Below are positions 1 through 10,967 of a DNA stretch of 64,000 nt, in pieces (position 1 is the stretch's first letter; each line of letters opens with the position of its first letter). The DNA comes from Euglena gracilis (taxonomy: Eukaryota > Euglenida > Euglenophyceae > Euglenales), in NCBI GenBank assembly GCA_039621445.1, contig CP154955.1, forward strand, positions 36,001,123 to 36,065,122. The letters run 5' to 3'. Made by a program: the position numbers and the translations under genes. Below the pieces are notes generated by a model. It was not told where the DNA came from. It was given only the letters and a program-made list of their open reading frames with translations, and searched no databases.

Positions 1-365
1 AGCATCTAGTGACTCGAGTTGCAAATGAAAATGGGGTGGGGATGCAACATAACAACATAAATTGGGACTATACTCCAAGTCGTTCCACTGGCCCCTCCTG
101 GAGCTTTTATCTCTGGTAATTGGTTGAAATACTCCTTTGGGGAGGGGGGGTTATTTGGGGGAAAATTGTTTCCCCCCCCAGGGATTGGTGCTTATCTACA
201 GCCGAGGGGTCAAATTCTTATCGGCAGTTGTCGGTAGTTATCCGCAGTTATGTGTGGTCACAAAACGCTGGACTGGCCCAACCATCCAAAAAAGGTTGAA
301 ATATAATAGGGAAATACAGACTGGGTGTAACAAAACCTCTGAAACGTCCAAAAACCACAATCAAA
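1..365. other. Non-coding leader with short TTATCCG-type repeats
   Basis: No gene is visible. Positions about 218-256 carry degenerate tandem copies of a TTATCCGCAGTTA-like word, which recurs at 938-1042 on the other side of the foldback element at 366-848. Short open frames here have no recognisable protein features. Confidence 0.5.
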
Positions 366-848
366 AAGCATAACCCCCCCCCCGAATATAAGAAACCCCT
401 CGCTATAAGAAACCCCCAAATATAAGAAACCCTTTGGCCGATTTTTCGCCGACACCCAAATATAAGAAACCCCCGAATATAACAAACCCCTCGGCTGTTG
501 GACGCTAATCCACATTTGAGAAACCCCTCATCCATTTCCAGTCCAGACCTCTTTGCAAAGCAAGAGGTCAGAAGCTTTTGGGTGGAGCAGGTGCAACTTT
601 TTCAAAAAAACTAACACAAAAATTCATGGAAACACCAGACATAAAGAAAATCCTACACACGGCGGTCACATGTGATTAATTACATGAAGGAACCGAAGGA
701 AGAATAAGTTTCACTTATGACAAACCCTTGGAGCCTGCCTTCGACACCCAAATATAAGAAACCCCCAAATACAAGAAACACTTTGGGCCGATCGGCCGAA
801 ACCCAAATATAACAAACGGGTTTCTTATATTTGGGGGGGGGTTATGGG
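366..848. repeat. Foldback element with C-run ends and AATATAAGAAACCCC arrays
   Basis: The left end (CATAAC then a C run, then AATATAAGAAACC) is the inverted complement of the right end (GGTTTCTTATATTTGG, a G run, then GTTATG). Inside the left end there are about five direct copies of AATATAAGAAACCC-like words (380-490). Three more in the same orientation sit near the right end (740-815). The core shows no gene. This looks like a non-autonomous foldback or MITE-type element; elements using AATATAAAG occur at 29.6 and 33.2 kb. Confidence 0.7.
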
Positions 849-1610
849 GTGTATCCAATACATGTTAATATGCACTGATGTATGATACCCCTTCCCCCAT
901 ACTCAAAAGTTCTCGTCAGCCATGCCAGACCTTGCATCCGTAGTTATCCGTAATTATCCGTAGTTATTCGCATTTGGTGGTCAGGCTTATCCGTTTGTTT
1001 TCCATAGTATCCGTAGTTATCCGTAGTTATCCGATTTAGGATAAGCACAAATCCCTGGGTCCCTATGAGGGCTTTTTCCCTGGGTTTGATTTGAGGGCAG
1101 GTCAGCCTTATGGGTTCCTGGCATGCATTCCTGCATGCAGGTATTCCATCTGCTGCTTTTGGGGACTTTTTTTCCTGATGGGGGTACAGGCAGGGTTCGA
1201 TGTAAGGACGTTGTGCGGGATTTGGGTGGGGTGTCCCTCCCCTGAATTGGAGGGGGGTCTGGACGACTCCCCCCTGCCAGAGGGGGTCCAGACCGGCCCT
1301 GGGGGTCATCCGGAACCCCCCAAATGCTCAAAGTTTTCCTTCTGGAGCTTTGCGCTGAAAATTTCTGCATTTTTGACAATTTTTGCCAAAAGTGCCCAAA
1401 ATGGCAATTTTGGCCCACAAAAATGCCTGAAATGGCACTTTTGACTGGGTTGGGGGGTCAAAAGGTTTCGGCCTGGCGCTTTGCACCGGGCCAAAAATCG
1501 GTCACCCAGAGCAGGCAGGGGGTGTTTGTCCCCCTGGTTGACCGGAAGGGGGGTCCGACCCACCCCCTCCACCTGTCCCAGGGATAGATGGGAAGCGCTG
1601 CAGTTTTGAG
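849..1610. other. Repeat-derived non-coding DNA
   Basis: Holds TTATCCGTAG-type tandem words (938-1042). It is followed by a dispersed module with paired GGGGTCC / GGACCCC-like blocks, A/T-rich filler rich in CAAAATGGC words, and a GGTTCGAT..AAGGA word seen again near 13.5, 14.6 and 24.1 kb. No coding exon is recognised. Confidence 0.5.
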
Positions 1611-2160
1611 GTAGGGGTCCCGACCACCGTCCCCTGGGGGGTAAGGTGGTAGGGGTCGCTGAGCTGTTATCCCTTTATGGGTAAGAGCGAAACTCACCCC
1701 TGGGGGAAAACCCCCCTCCCCCCTCCCCCCCCCTCTCGGGGCCACCTCGGGAACCGACAGATTATCACCATGATCCCGGCCCCGTTCCCGAATTTTTTTT
1801 TTCAGTCGCGAGCGACTGGATTTCTAGTTTCCGAATCACCTGGGTTTGACCCCCAACTCCCCGCCAGGCCCGAGTTATTCACGCGCGAAGGGGTCCAAAC
1901 CGGGTAGGATTGGCCCCCCCCCTGGATAAGCCCCCCCCCCCTTTGGACTCTGCCATTTCGACCAAAAAAAATGTCAATTTTCAAAATTTCTCAAAAATGA
2001 TGCAAAATCAAAGGAAATGTCCGGAGACCTAATTTGAAGCCTTTGGAGCTTTCCATCTACTGGCATTTTGATTTCCCCGCAACTGTTCGCGTAGCCCGAG
2101 ATACGGCCATTTTTTTTCGGCCGATTTTGGCCATTTTGTACACTTTTTCCACTGGTGGTA
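1611..2160 (+). repeat. Isolated diverged copy of the 57-64 kb satellite unit
   Basis: From the stem-loop word GTCGCTGAGCTGTTATCC (about 1649) through the GGATTTCTAGTTTCCGAATC word (1818) to AATGTCCGGAGACCTAATT (2016), the order of blocks matches the higher-order unit at 57,011-57,640. It has more substitutions and lacks the 161-bp sub-monomers. No gene. Confidence 0.8.
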
Positions 2161-2580
2161 ACCCCCCCCCAATTAGAAGCCCCCCGGGGCTACTATTCGG
2201 TCACTCTGCGGAAAACCCGAAGGGGGGGGCTTCTAATTGGGTACCCTTTGTCTAAAGGAAAAACTTCGGCCGGCGGTCGATCCGGGATCGAACGGGGTCC
2301 AAGTTTTAAAAGTTGCAAGACGCATTTATTCTAGTTTTTGGGTGGATAGGCCATGTTTCAAGGATACTAGATATCACTTTTGTTCCCAATGTCGACCTTT
2401 TTTCGTGGAGAATTTTCGATTTTTTCACCATTTTTCGGAAATTTTTTCGTCAAATTTCCCCCTGGCGAGGGGGGCTGTTATTTGGATTTTTGGCGGGAAA
2501 CCTGAGGGGGGGGGGCTTCTATTTGGGGGGGGTTGTTATTTGGGGGGGGGGGGGGGGTTCTAATTGGGGGGGTTTAGCCG
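2154..2580. repeat. Inverted C-run / AATTAGAAGCC repeats
   Basis: CCCCCCAATTAGAAGCCCC at about 2161-2182 is inverted at 2227-2243 (GGGGGGCTTCTAATTGGG), giving a ~90-bp foldback. A second cluster of GGGGGCTTCTATTTGGGG-like words lies at 2505-2575. Same style as the other C/G-capped foldbacks in the window. Confidence 0.6.
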
Positions 2581-3127
2581 TCTTGGGCCCTCTGCTGTTA
2601 ATGAGGTTTTCAAGCCAAGCTTCTTATTGTCGATTTTCAAGCCCAGACCCTGGGTGTCAGGCTGTCCCCCTCCAGAAACCCTTGCACATGGCGCCTCTTC
2701 AAAAATGGAAAGTTATAGGTGATTTTTGTAAACAAACTCAAGAAAACTTAGAAACACTTTTTTTCCTCCAGTATTGTTTGCGCTTTGCATCAAAGTCTTT
2801 TTTTTCTTGGAAATTGACAACAAATGAGAGCATATGTTTTGTGGAGGGGGGTCCGAGCCAGACCGAGGGGGGTCCGGGCCAGATTATTGGTCCATTGCTG
2901 AACACCTGTCCCACCCCACCCCCCCGGGGGGGGGGTGACTGACTGGTTTTTTCAGAGTGACTGACTGGTTTTTTGGCGGTGACCCCCTCCCCCGGGGTGG
3001 TGTATACCAGAAATCACCCAAAAGTGGCTGAGTGGCCAACCCGGAGAAAATTTTGGCCAAAAATGGCCTTGAAAGGCCAAAAAGTGACTGGTTTTCCTGA
3101 ATGGCCAACCCCCCCCCCCCAGGGGGG
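2581..3127. repeat. Dispersed repeat with GTGACTGACTGG doublet
   Basis: Contains TTGCTGAACACCTGTCCCAC (about 2893) followed by a C/G block and a duplicated GTGACTGACTGGTTTTTT word spaced by CAGA. The same arrangement recurs near 8.03, 9.43-9.54, 21.09 and 22.13-22.20 kb, so this is a dispersed family. No coding evidence. Confidence 0.6.
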
Positions 3128-4987
3128 GTCGCTGAGCTCTTATCTCTTTAGAGTAAGAGCGAAGCTTACCACCGGGGCCGGAGGGGGGGTCGGACAGCCC
3201 CGCCCGGCCCCCACCGCCCCCCCTGGGTAGGTCCGGAAACCCTAGGATTATCGATGTGACTGGATTTCCGGGCTCCCAAAGTGAATGGCCCATAGGTTAG
3301 GGGACGGTCCCTAGTACCTCCAGAGCCTTTCGGTTACCCGCAACTCCCCGCCAGTCCGGAGATATGGCCCGAGCAAAAAAGTTGTTTACCGTTTTTTTTT
3401 CCGGGGAAATTTCAGGGTCATTTTGGGGTCAAAAAATCGATAATTTCAAAATATCTCGAAAACGCCGGGGAGTTGCGAAAAATTAAAGAGGACGTCATTC
3501 CACAACTTTGGGACGCCCGATCGATCGGTATGCGCGGTTTGGGCCAACTCCCCGCCTAGCTCGAGATACGGCCGTTTGGGGTTTTGGGCCAGTTTGGCCA
3601 GTTTTGGCCATTTCGGGCCCGTTCGGGGCCGGAAACCGTAATTTGCCCGTATCTCAGGCTAGACGGGGAGTTGGAGCCCAAACCAGGGGGTCAAACATTA
3701 GGTTTAGGGGGGGGGTTTGACCGTTTTTTGGGGTTCCCGGGGCCTGGTTGTGCCATTTTGGGCCATTTTTGGGTATTCGGGGACCCCTGCGGGGGTTCGA
3801 GGGCCGCCGGGCTGGGGTCCAAAAATCGAAAATTTCAAAATATCTCGAAAACGCTGCGGAGTTGAGGAAAAGTGATGGCGACCTTATTTGACGACCTTGG
3901 AACGCCCGATCGATCGGTATGCGCGGTTTAGGATAACTCCTTGCCTAGCCCGAGATACGGCCGTTTTGGGGGTTTTGGGCCCGTTTGGCCAGTTTTGGCC
4001 CGTTCAGGGCCCGAAACCGTAATTTGCCCGTATCTCGGGCTAGACGGGGAGTTGGGACCCAAACTGGGGGTCAAACATTACGTTTAGGGGGGGGGGTTTG
4101 ACCGTTTTTTGGGGTTCCCGGGGTCTGGTTGTGCGATTTTGGCCAGTTTTGGGTGTTCGGGGACCCCATCGCGCGCCGTCAGGGCAGCTGGGCGAGGGGG
4201 GGTCGGGTGGCAGGTCGGGACCCAAAATTTTGAAAAATTTTTTTTCGCTCAAAAACACTTTTTTTCACTTCAGAACACAAAAAAAAGTGTTTTTGAGCGG
4301 AAAAAAATTTTCCGACCCTCACCTTCCCCCTCCATGCCCCCCCCTGGATGCCCCCCCGTGGCTCGGGGGGGCGGCATGGAGGGGGGGGGTGAGGGTCGGA
4401 AAAATTGGCCGGTGGACTTAGCCATTTTTGGGTCAAAAAGTCAAAAAAATTCAAAAATTTTTTTTCGCCCAAAACCATGTTTTTTGACCTCCCGGACCCG
4501 AAAAAAGTGTTTTCGAGCCGAAAATGAGCGTTTTTCGACCCGCCAGCGCCCCGTTTTGGGCCGCCGACCCATTGACTTTGAATCAAAACCAGGTGAAAAA
4601 AGTCGAAAAAAATCGAAAAAAATTTTTTCGCCCGAAACAATGTTTTTTGGCCTCGCGGACCAAGAAAAACTGTTTTTGAGCCGAAAATGAGTGTTTTTCG
4701 ACCCACCAGCCGGGCCGGGCCGCCGGCCGCCCGGGCCGCCGGGCCGCCGGCCGGGCCGCCGGGCCGCCGGCCGGGCCGGGCCGCCGGGCCGTCCGGGCCG
4801 CCGGCCGGGCCGCCGAGCCGCCGGGCCGTTCCGGGCCAGGCCGGGCGCTGCGCCGGACTGGGATCGTCTCCCAAAGAGCTCAGCTCTACCTCACACCCTG
4901 GTAAAGTGACTGACTGGTCGCTGAGCTCTTATCTCTTTAGAGTAAGAGCGAAGCTTACCACCCCGGCGACGGGGGGTCCGACCCCCC

Positions 4988-5018
<31 letters not shown>

Positions 5019-7640
5019 GGTAGGTCCGGACACCCGAGGATTATCGATGTGATTGGATTTCCGGCCCCGCAAAGTGAATAGCCTATAGGTTTGGGGACGA
5101 TCCCTAGTTTCACCAGAGCCCTTGCATTACCCGCAACTCCCCGCCAGTCCGGAGATATGGCCTGAGCAAAAAAGTTGTCTACCGTTTTTTTTCCAAAGAA
5201 ATTTTGTTGGACCAGCAAAAGGGGTAATTTTTGGGGTCAAAAAATCGAAAAATTCAAAATATCTCGAAAACGCTGGAGAGTTGAGAAAAATTGAAGAGTA
5301 CCTCATTCCACAACTTTGGGACGCCCTATCCAACGGTATGCGCGGTTTGGGCCAACTCCCCGCCTAGCCCGAGATATGGCCGTTTTTCGGTCCAAATGGC
5401 CGTTTTGTACACTTTTCCCACTGTCCGACTTAGCTGTTTTCGGGCCAAAAAGTCGAAAAAAATGGAAAAATTTTTTTTCGCCCAAAACCATGTTTTTTAA
5501 CCTCCCGGACCCAGAAAAAATGTTTTTGAGCCGAAAATGAGAATTTTTCGACCCGCCAGGGCCCCGTTTTGGTTGGCCAACCCATTGACTTTGGGTCAAA
5601 ACCGGGTCAAAAAAGTCGAAAAAAATCGAAAATATTTTTTTGGCCCAAAACGATGTTTTATGGTCTCCCTTACCCAGAAAACATGTTTTTGGGCCAAAAA
5701 TGAGTGTTTTTCGCAGGCCGGGCCGGAGTGGTCCCCCAAAGAGCTCAGCTCTACGTCACACCCTGGTCGCTGAGCTCTTATCTCTTTAGAGTAAGAGCGA
5801 AGCTTACCACCGGGGCCGGAGGGGGGGGGTCCCACCCCCCCCCCCCCCCCCCCCCGCCCCCCCCGCCCCCCCCCCCCTGGGTTGGTAGTGAAACCCCGGG
5901 ATTATCGATGTGACTGGATTTCGTGGCCCCCAAAGTGAATAGCCTACAGGTTAGGAGAGGTTTCCTAGTACCTCCAGAGCCCTTCGGTTACCCGCAACTC
6001 TCCGCCAGTCCGGAGATATGGCCCGAGCAAAAAAGTTGTTTACCGTTTTTTTTTCCGGGGAAATTGCAGGGTCATTTTGGGGTCAAAAAATCGATAATTT
6101 CAAAATATCTCGAAAATGCCAGGGAGTTGCGAAAAATTAAAGAGGACGTCATTCCACAACTTTGGGACGCCCGATCGATCGGTATGCGCGGTTTGGGCCA
6201 ACTCCCCGCCTAGCCCGAGATACGGCCGTTTGGGGTTTTGGGCCAGCTGGGCCAGTTTTGGCCATTTCGGGCCCGTTCGGGGCCCGAAACCGTAATTTGC
6301 CCGTATCTCGGGCTAGACGGGGAGTTGGGACCCAAACTGGGGGTCAAACATTACGTTTAGGGGGGGGGTTTTGACCGTTTTTTGGGGGGTCAGAGGGGCC
6401 AGGGGGTCAAACATTAGGTTTAGGGGGGGGGTTGAGAGTTTTTTTGGGGTTACCGGGGTCTGGTTGTGCCATTTTGGGCCATTTTTGGGTGTTCGGGGAC
6501 CCCTGCGGGGGTTCGAGGGCCGCCAGGCTGGGGTCCAAAAATCAAAAATTTCAAAATATCTCGAAAACGCTGCGGAGTTGAGGAAAAGTGATGGCGACCT
6601 TATTTGACGACCTTGGAACGCCCTATCGATCGGTATGCGCGGTTTAGGACAACTCCTTGCCTAGCCCGAGATACGACCGTTTTGGGGGTTTTGGGCCCGT
6701 TTTGCCAGTTCTGGCCCGTTCAGGGCCCGAAACCGTAAATTGGCCGTATCTCGGGCTAGACGGGGAGTTGGGACCCAAACTGGGGGTCAAACATTACGTT
6801 TAGGGGGGGGGTTTTGACCGTTTTTTGGGGTTCCCGGGGTCTGGTTGTGCGATTTTGGGCCAGTTTTGGGTATTCGGGGACCCCACCGGGCGCCGTCAGG
6901 GCGGCTGGGCGAGGGGGGGTCGGGTGGCAGGTCGGGACCCAAAATTTTGAAAAAAAATTTTTTTCGCTCAAAAACACTTTTTTTCACTCAGAACATCAAA
7001 AAAAGTGTTTTTGAGCGGAAAAAAATTTTCCGACCCTCACCCCCCCCCTCCATGCCGCCCCCCCGTGGCTCGGGGGGCCCGCCCAACCAGCCGGTGGACT
7101 TAGCCGTTTTTGGGTCAAAAAGTCAAAAAAAATCAAAAATTTTTTTTGCCCAAAATCATGATTTTTGACCTCCCAGACCCGGAAAACCTGTTTTTGAGCC
7201 GAAAATGAGCGTTTTGCAGCCCACCAGTGCCCCGTTTTGGGCCGCCAACCCATTGACTTTGGGTCAAAGCTGGCCCAAAAAAGTCCAAAAAAATCGAAAA
7301 ATTTTTTTTTGCCCGAAACCATGTTTTTTGACCTCCCAGACGCGAAAAAAGTGTTTTCGAGCCAAAAATGAGCGTTTTTCGACCCTCTGGCGCACCATTT
7401 TGGGCTGCCAACCCATTGACTTTGGGTCAAAGCTGGCCCAAAAAAGTCGAAAAAAAGCGAAAATTTTTTTTGCCCAAAACCATGTTTTTTGACCTCTGGA
7501 CCCGAAAAAAGTGTTTTTGAGCCGAAATTGAGCGTTATTCCCGGGCCGGCCGGGGTGGTCTCCCAAAGAGCTCAGCTCTACGTCACACCCTGGTAAAGTG
7601 ACTGACTGGCTTGGCCGAAAAAAGTGACTGACTAGTTTTT
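3128..7640 (+). repeat. Composite satellite block with internal long inverted repeats
   Basis: The landmark word GGTCGCTGAGCTCTTATC occurs at about 3129, 4917 and 5766. Between landmarks are duplicated modules: CGCAACTCCCCGCC..GAGATATGG, ATCTCGAAAACGC, a ~130-bp palindromic module (for example arms 6198-6225 and 6301-6328, 27 of 28 paired), and AAAAC..TGTTTTTTG..CCGGACCC monomers related to those at 57-64 kb. Open frames of up to 231 codons run on both strands, as expected for stop-poor repeats, and are not called genes. The stretch 4708-4855 is almost pure GCCGGGCC-type sequence. Confidence 0.85.
6198..6328. repeat. Representative 28-bp-arm inverted repeat of the satellite
   Basis: The left arm starts CCAACTCCCCGCC and ends GAGATACGG. 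The right arm starts CCGTATCTCGGG and ends GGGGAGTTGG. One mismatch in 28. Homologous pairs sit near 3548/3650, 3933/4028, 6646/6742, 55,690/55,794 and 56,084/56,180. Confidence 0.8.
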
Positions 7641-8966
7641 TCGGAGTGGAAAGTGACCCCCCCCCCCTCCACCCCAGGGGTCGCTAAGCAATGGTGTGGT
7701 CCGGGCCCTCCAGGAACCTGGAATTTTTTTGGCGCAAAGCGCCGGAAATGATGAAAATTTTGATGTATAATGTTGCGACCGATTTTTCAAAAATAATGCT
7801 CGAAAACACGATCTTTTTGGGCCTTTTTCAAGCCCAAAATTTTTGCCTCTCCTCCCTCTTCATTTGATACCTGGGATAAACCCCCCAGCACAACTTTTTT
7901 TTTTAAAAATGAATTCGAAAAATGCAAGGAAATTTAACTCACTATGCGAGTCCCAAATTGGGGAAGATACTGCTGGATCTCGTACAGGCAATTGCTTGAG
8001 CACTGACCGACCCCCCCCCCCCGGGGGGGTGGGTGACTGGTTTTTTCAGAGTGACTGACTGGTTTTGGCCCGGACCCCCTTCCCCCCCCCCCCCGGTAAG
8101 CAATTGTATGACCTCGTACCAGGAATGATTATCCTGGCTTTTTTGATTTTTGGTGGAATTCTTTTTTGAAAAACTCCTTATCTTCCGACCACAATTTTCC
8201 CCGACACCAAAATTTTGCCTTTTTTTGGTCAATTGTTGCATTTTTGGGGCAAAAAAATTGCAAAATGGAATAATTTTATGTGAAGAAGCTTTCTCCTGTC
8301 GGCCAAGTTTCTCCAAGTCCTCTCCAGCAGAAAGTGTACGTCCTCGGCTGTCTTCTTTTAAACTTTGGACCCCCCCGGAGGGGGCATGAGTCCAGGGTGG
8401 GTCCTCCAGGGGCCACACCTTCCAAAATTTCAACATTTTCATTTTGATTTTGAGAGGCTTTTGAACTTTCCAAGAACTTTCCAAGAAAAAAAATCTCAGT
8501 AAAATTTGACCGTGCCAATGATTTGGTCCATTTTTTTGACTTTGCATTCCCCCCCCTGAAAAACCAATTTTAAAACCTGACGTTTCTGAGTTTTTTTTTG
8601 GTGAAGTGTGGTTTTCCGTCAAAAAATCATGCATTTTGGGTTCATTTTTCAAAAAAATTTCAATAATTTTTCCCGGCCAAAATCCCCGTTTCCCCAAAAT
8701 TGGTGAAAATGCTGTGGTGGGTGGGGGGGGGTAGACTGCGACCCTGCCGGGCGACGCGATTGGACGCATTCAGGGCAGAACGGGAAGGCCTGGTGGGGCG
8801 GGGTCGACCCCCCCCCACCCGGGAGGTGGGGCGGGGTCGACCCCCCCACCCGGGAGGTGGGGGGGGGAAAGAGTGCGCAGGAAGTGACGGCTTTGGATGT
8901 GAGAGTTGGCGTTTGTGATGATGTATCTGAGAGAACAATTTATTTGATTGCCGTAGGTGCTGGGAG
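7641..8966. other. Repeat-rich non-coding stretch
   Basis: Includes the hairpin word GGCGCAAAGCGCC (7731), a small repeat flanked by GCAATTGCTT (7988) and AAGCAATTG (8097) enclosing the GTGACTGACTGG doublet, and a GGTCGACCCCCCC doublet at 8800-8845. A 275-codon minus-strand frame spans 7942-8769 but crosses C runs and repeat words and shows no domain. Upstream desaturase exons were sought here and not found. Confidence 0.5.
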
Positions 8967-9395
8967 CAGGCTTTTGCTTAAGGGATTGCAGTACCCCCCG
9001 GGGGCTAGTCCAAATTTGGCTAGTGGGTTTTCTAGCAGACCCCCGGGGGGGGGGGTGGGGGGTCTGCTAGCAGGGCTAGCTAGTGGAAAAATTTTTTCCA
9101 GTGACCGGCGCAAAGCGCCGAAAATTTTTTTGGGACCCCTAAAAATGGCCAAAAATGCCCGTTTTTGGCCATTTTTGGGAATTTTTTGGAACAAAATCAG
9201 CCAAAAACCTGTTAAAAACCTCATTTTTCCTCCCGCGCTGTGTTGAAGAGGAAAATTTTTTTCCAGTCCGTGGCACCCCCGGACCTCCCCCACCCCCCGG
9301 GGGAGGAGGGGGTCCAGCTAGTCCACTTTTTCTAGTGTCTAGCCGATTGGCTAGCCAGTACCCCCCCCCCCCCGGGGTCCTTAAGCAAAAGCCTG
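8967..9395. mobile_element. hAT-type MITE, copy 1
   Basis: The terminal inverted repeats are CAGGCTTTTGCTTAAGG on the left and its exact complement at 9379-9395. It is flanked by a perfect 8-bp direct duplication GCTGGGAG at 8959-8966 and 9396-9403. 8-bp duplications and CAGG-like ends are typical of hAT elements. The 429-bp interior is non-coding and includes the GGCGCAAAGCGCC hairpin. Copies 2 and 3 lie at 27,688 and 30,046. Confidence 0.92.
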
Positions 9396-10826
9396 GCTGG
9401 GAGGCAGCTGCTGGGATCGAACAACTGCTGGCCATCCCATTGCTTAACACCTGTCCCACCCCCCCCCCCCCCCCCACCCCCCCCCCCGGGGGTGACTGAC
9501 TGGTTTTTTTCAGAGTGACTGACTGGTTTTCTGGCTAAAACTTCCCCCGGGGTGTGGGGCAGGCCCAAAAATAAAAAGAAAGTGGCTGGCCTGGCACCGC
9601 AGGCAATTCTTGGAATTTTTTGAGACTTTTTGGCAAATGTTCACGATGAAGGAATTGGCAAACTCCAGGACGTTTGTGTGGCCATTCTTCTGATTGAATT
9701 ATGCCTCTTTTTCCTCAAATTGGGTGAGGCCACACATGAGAACATACCTCCAATCCAGGGGCTTTCTTAAGCCGGAGGGTACCCTGGCCCCCCGGGGGGG
9801 GGGGGTCCAGCAGCTCAAATCCAGCCAGCAGCCCAAATTCGGGTCCAGCCAGGCCGGTCCAGCCAGTAAAGTCGGGTCCAGCCCGGCCGGAGGCCGGGCC
9901 AGCCGGCCGCAGGCTGGCAAGCTAACTGGGCTGCCCAGCTCACCTATCCATGCATTTTTTCCCCTCATCACAGCTTCCTCCATCACAGCCCCCCAGCCTT
10001 AATCTAGCTCCATCCACCAAAATGTTGAAAATGGCAAAAAAAATGTTTTGAAAAATTTTGTTTTTCATTCGACCCAGCCCAGCCCAGCCCCTCCAGCCCC
10101 GGACCCCCCCCCTCCCCCCCTATCCCCCCATGGGGGTCCAGCCAACAGCCTTTTTGACAGCCAGAGGCTGGACCCCCCGGGGGGGGGGTGCTTGCCCTGG
10201 TCCAATCTCATTGCGTCACCATGGTGCCTTGCCAACATAAGCGAATTCAAGAGTGGCCGATCCCCCCTGGGCAGGGGATAAAGTGACTGATTGGTTTTTT
10301 TTTCAGAGGGGTGGTTAGCAATGGTATGCTGCTGGCCCTTCTGTCCCCAGATTCCCTGAAAAGTCAGCGCTATAGTTCCATTCCCATGTGCTGGTTTGGT
10401 TTGAAAATTTTGGCAAACACCTCTGCCTGGCGATCATTGGGGTCACCAGGTTTTCAGACCCCTCCCCCTTCCTGGGGGAGTGGGTAGGGGGGGGGTGCCA
10501 AGGTTCGGGTATGGGTTTCGACATAAAGCATTTTTTTTTAATTATATCCTCTTAGATGGCCCGATTTTGGGGGGCACCCACCTGAGGGTTGGGTGGGTGG
10601 GGGGACCCCGGCTTTTTTTTAAAAAAAGCGTTTCATATGCACGAACACATGGCTGAACACAAAAATCATTGATGATCATATGCAAAGACGCAAAAGCAAA
10701 CTCTATTGGATTTCACAAGTATCTGTGGAACTGCTGTGGTGTTGGTGGGACGTGTTTGTTCTCTTGGCTTACTCACTTGAAAGACTCGCACCTTGCGATG
10801 GCGTTCCCAGATCTTTCTTTCCTCAG
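9396..10826. other. Repeat-rich sequence upstream of the first recognised desaturase exon
   Basis: Carries another CACCTGTCCCAC / GTGACTGACTGG module (9436-9530), a GTCCAGCC-rich stretch (9800-9920) and C/G-run modules. Intronic or 5' flanking DNA of the desaturase; the exons encoding its first two histidine boxes were not found here. The polypyrimidine-AG acceptor of the next exon ends at 10,826. Confidence 0.5.
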
Positions 10827-10967
10827 GTGTTTGCCATCGGCTGGCCTGTCTACCTCATGAAGGGCGCCAGTGGCGGGCCGGCGTACGGCACCACCAACCA
10901 TTTCTGGCCGTTCTGGCCCTTCAACAACGGCGAGAAGGAGCTGTTCCCTGGCAAGCACAAGCTGCGG
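10827..10967 (+). CDS. Desaturase exon a
   Basis: 141 bp, phase 0 at both ends. Preceded by TTTCTTTCCTCAG and followed by GTGTGC. Encodes VFAIGWPVYLMKG through NHFWPF and ends KHKLR. It corresponds to the loop after the second histidine box in FAD2-type enzymes. Confidence 0.88.

Noticed and set aside
4179-4874. 231-codon minus-strand open frame
   Set aside because: Runs through GCCGGGCC low complexity and satellite monomers; no domain and both strands open.
7942-8769. 275-codon minus-strand open frame
   Set aside because: Crosses C runs and dispersed repeat words, has no motif, and ends in repeat-derived peptide (KNQSVTLKKPV) seen at several loci.
9961-9995. CATCAC-rich stretch as a desaturase histidine box
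   Set aside because: In frame it reads HHSFLHHSPP, without the residues that surround HECGH or HxxHH boxes.
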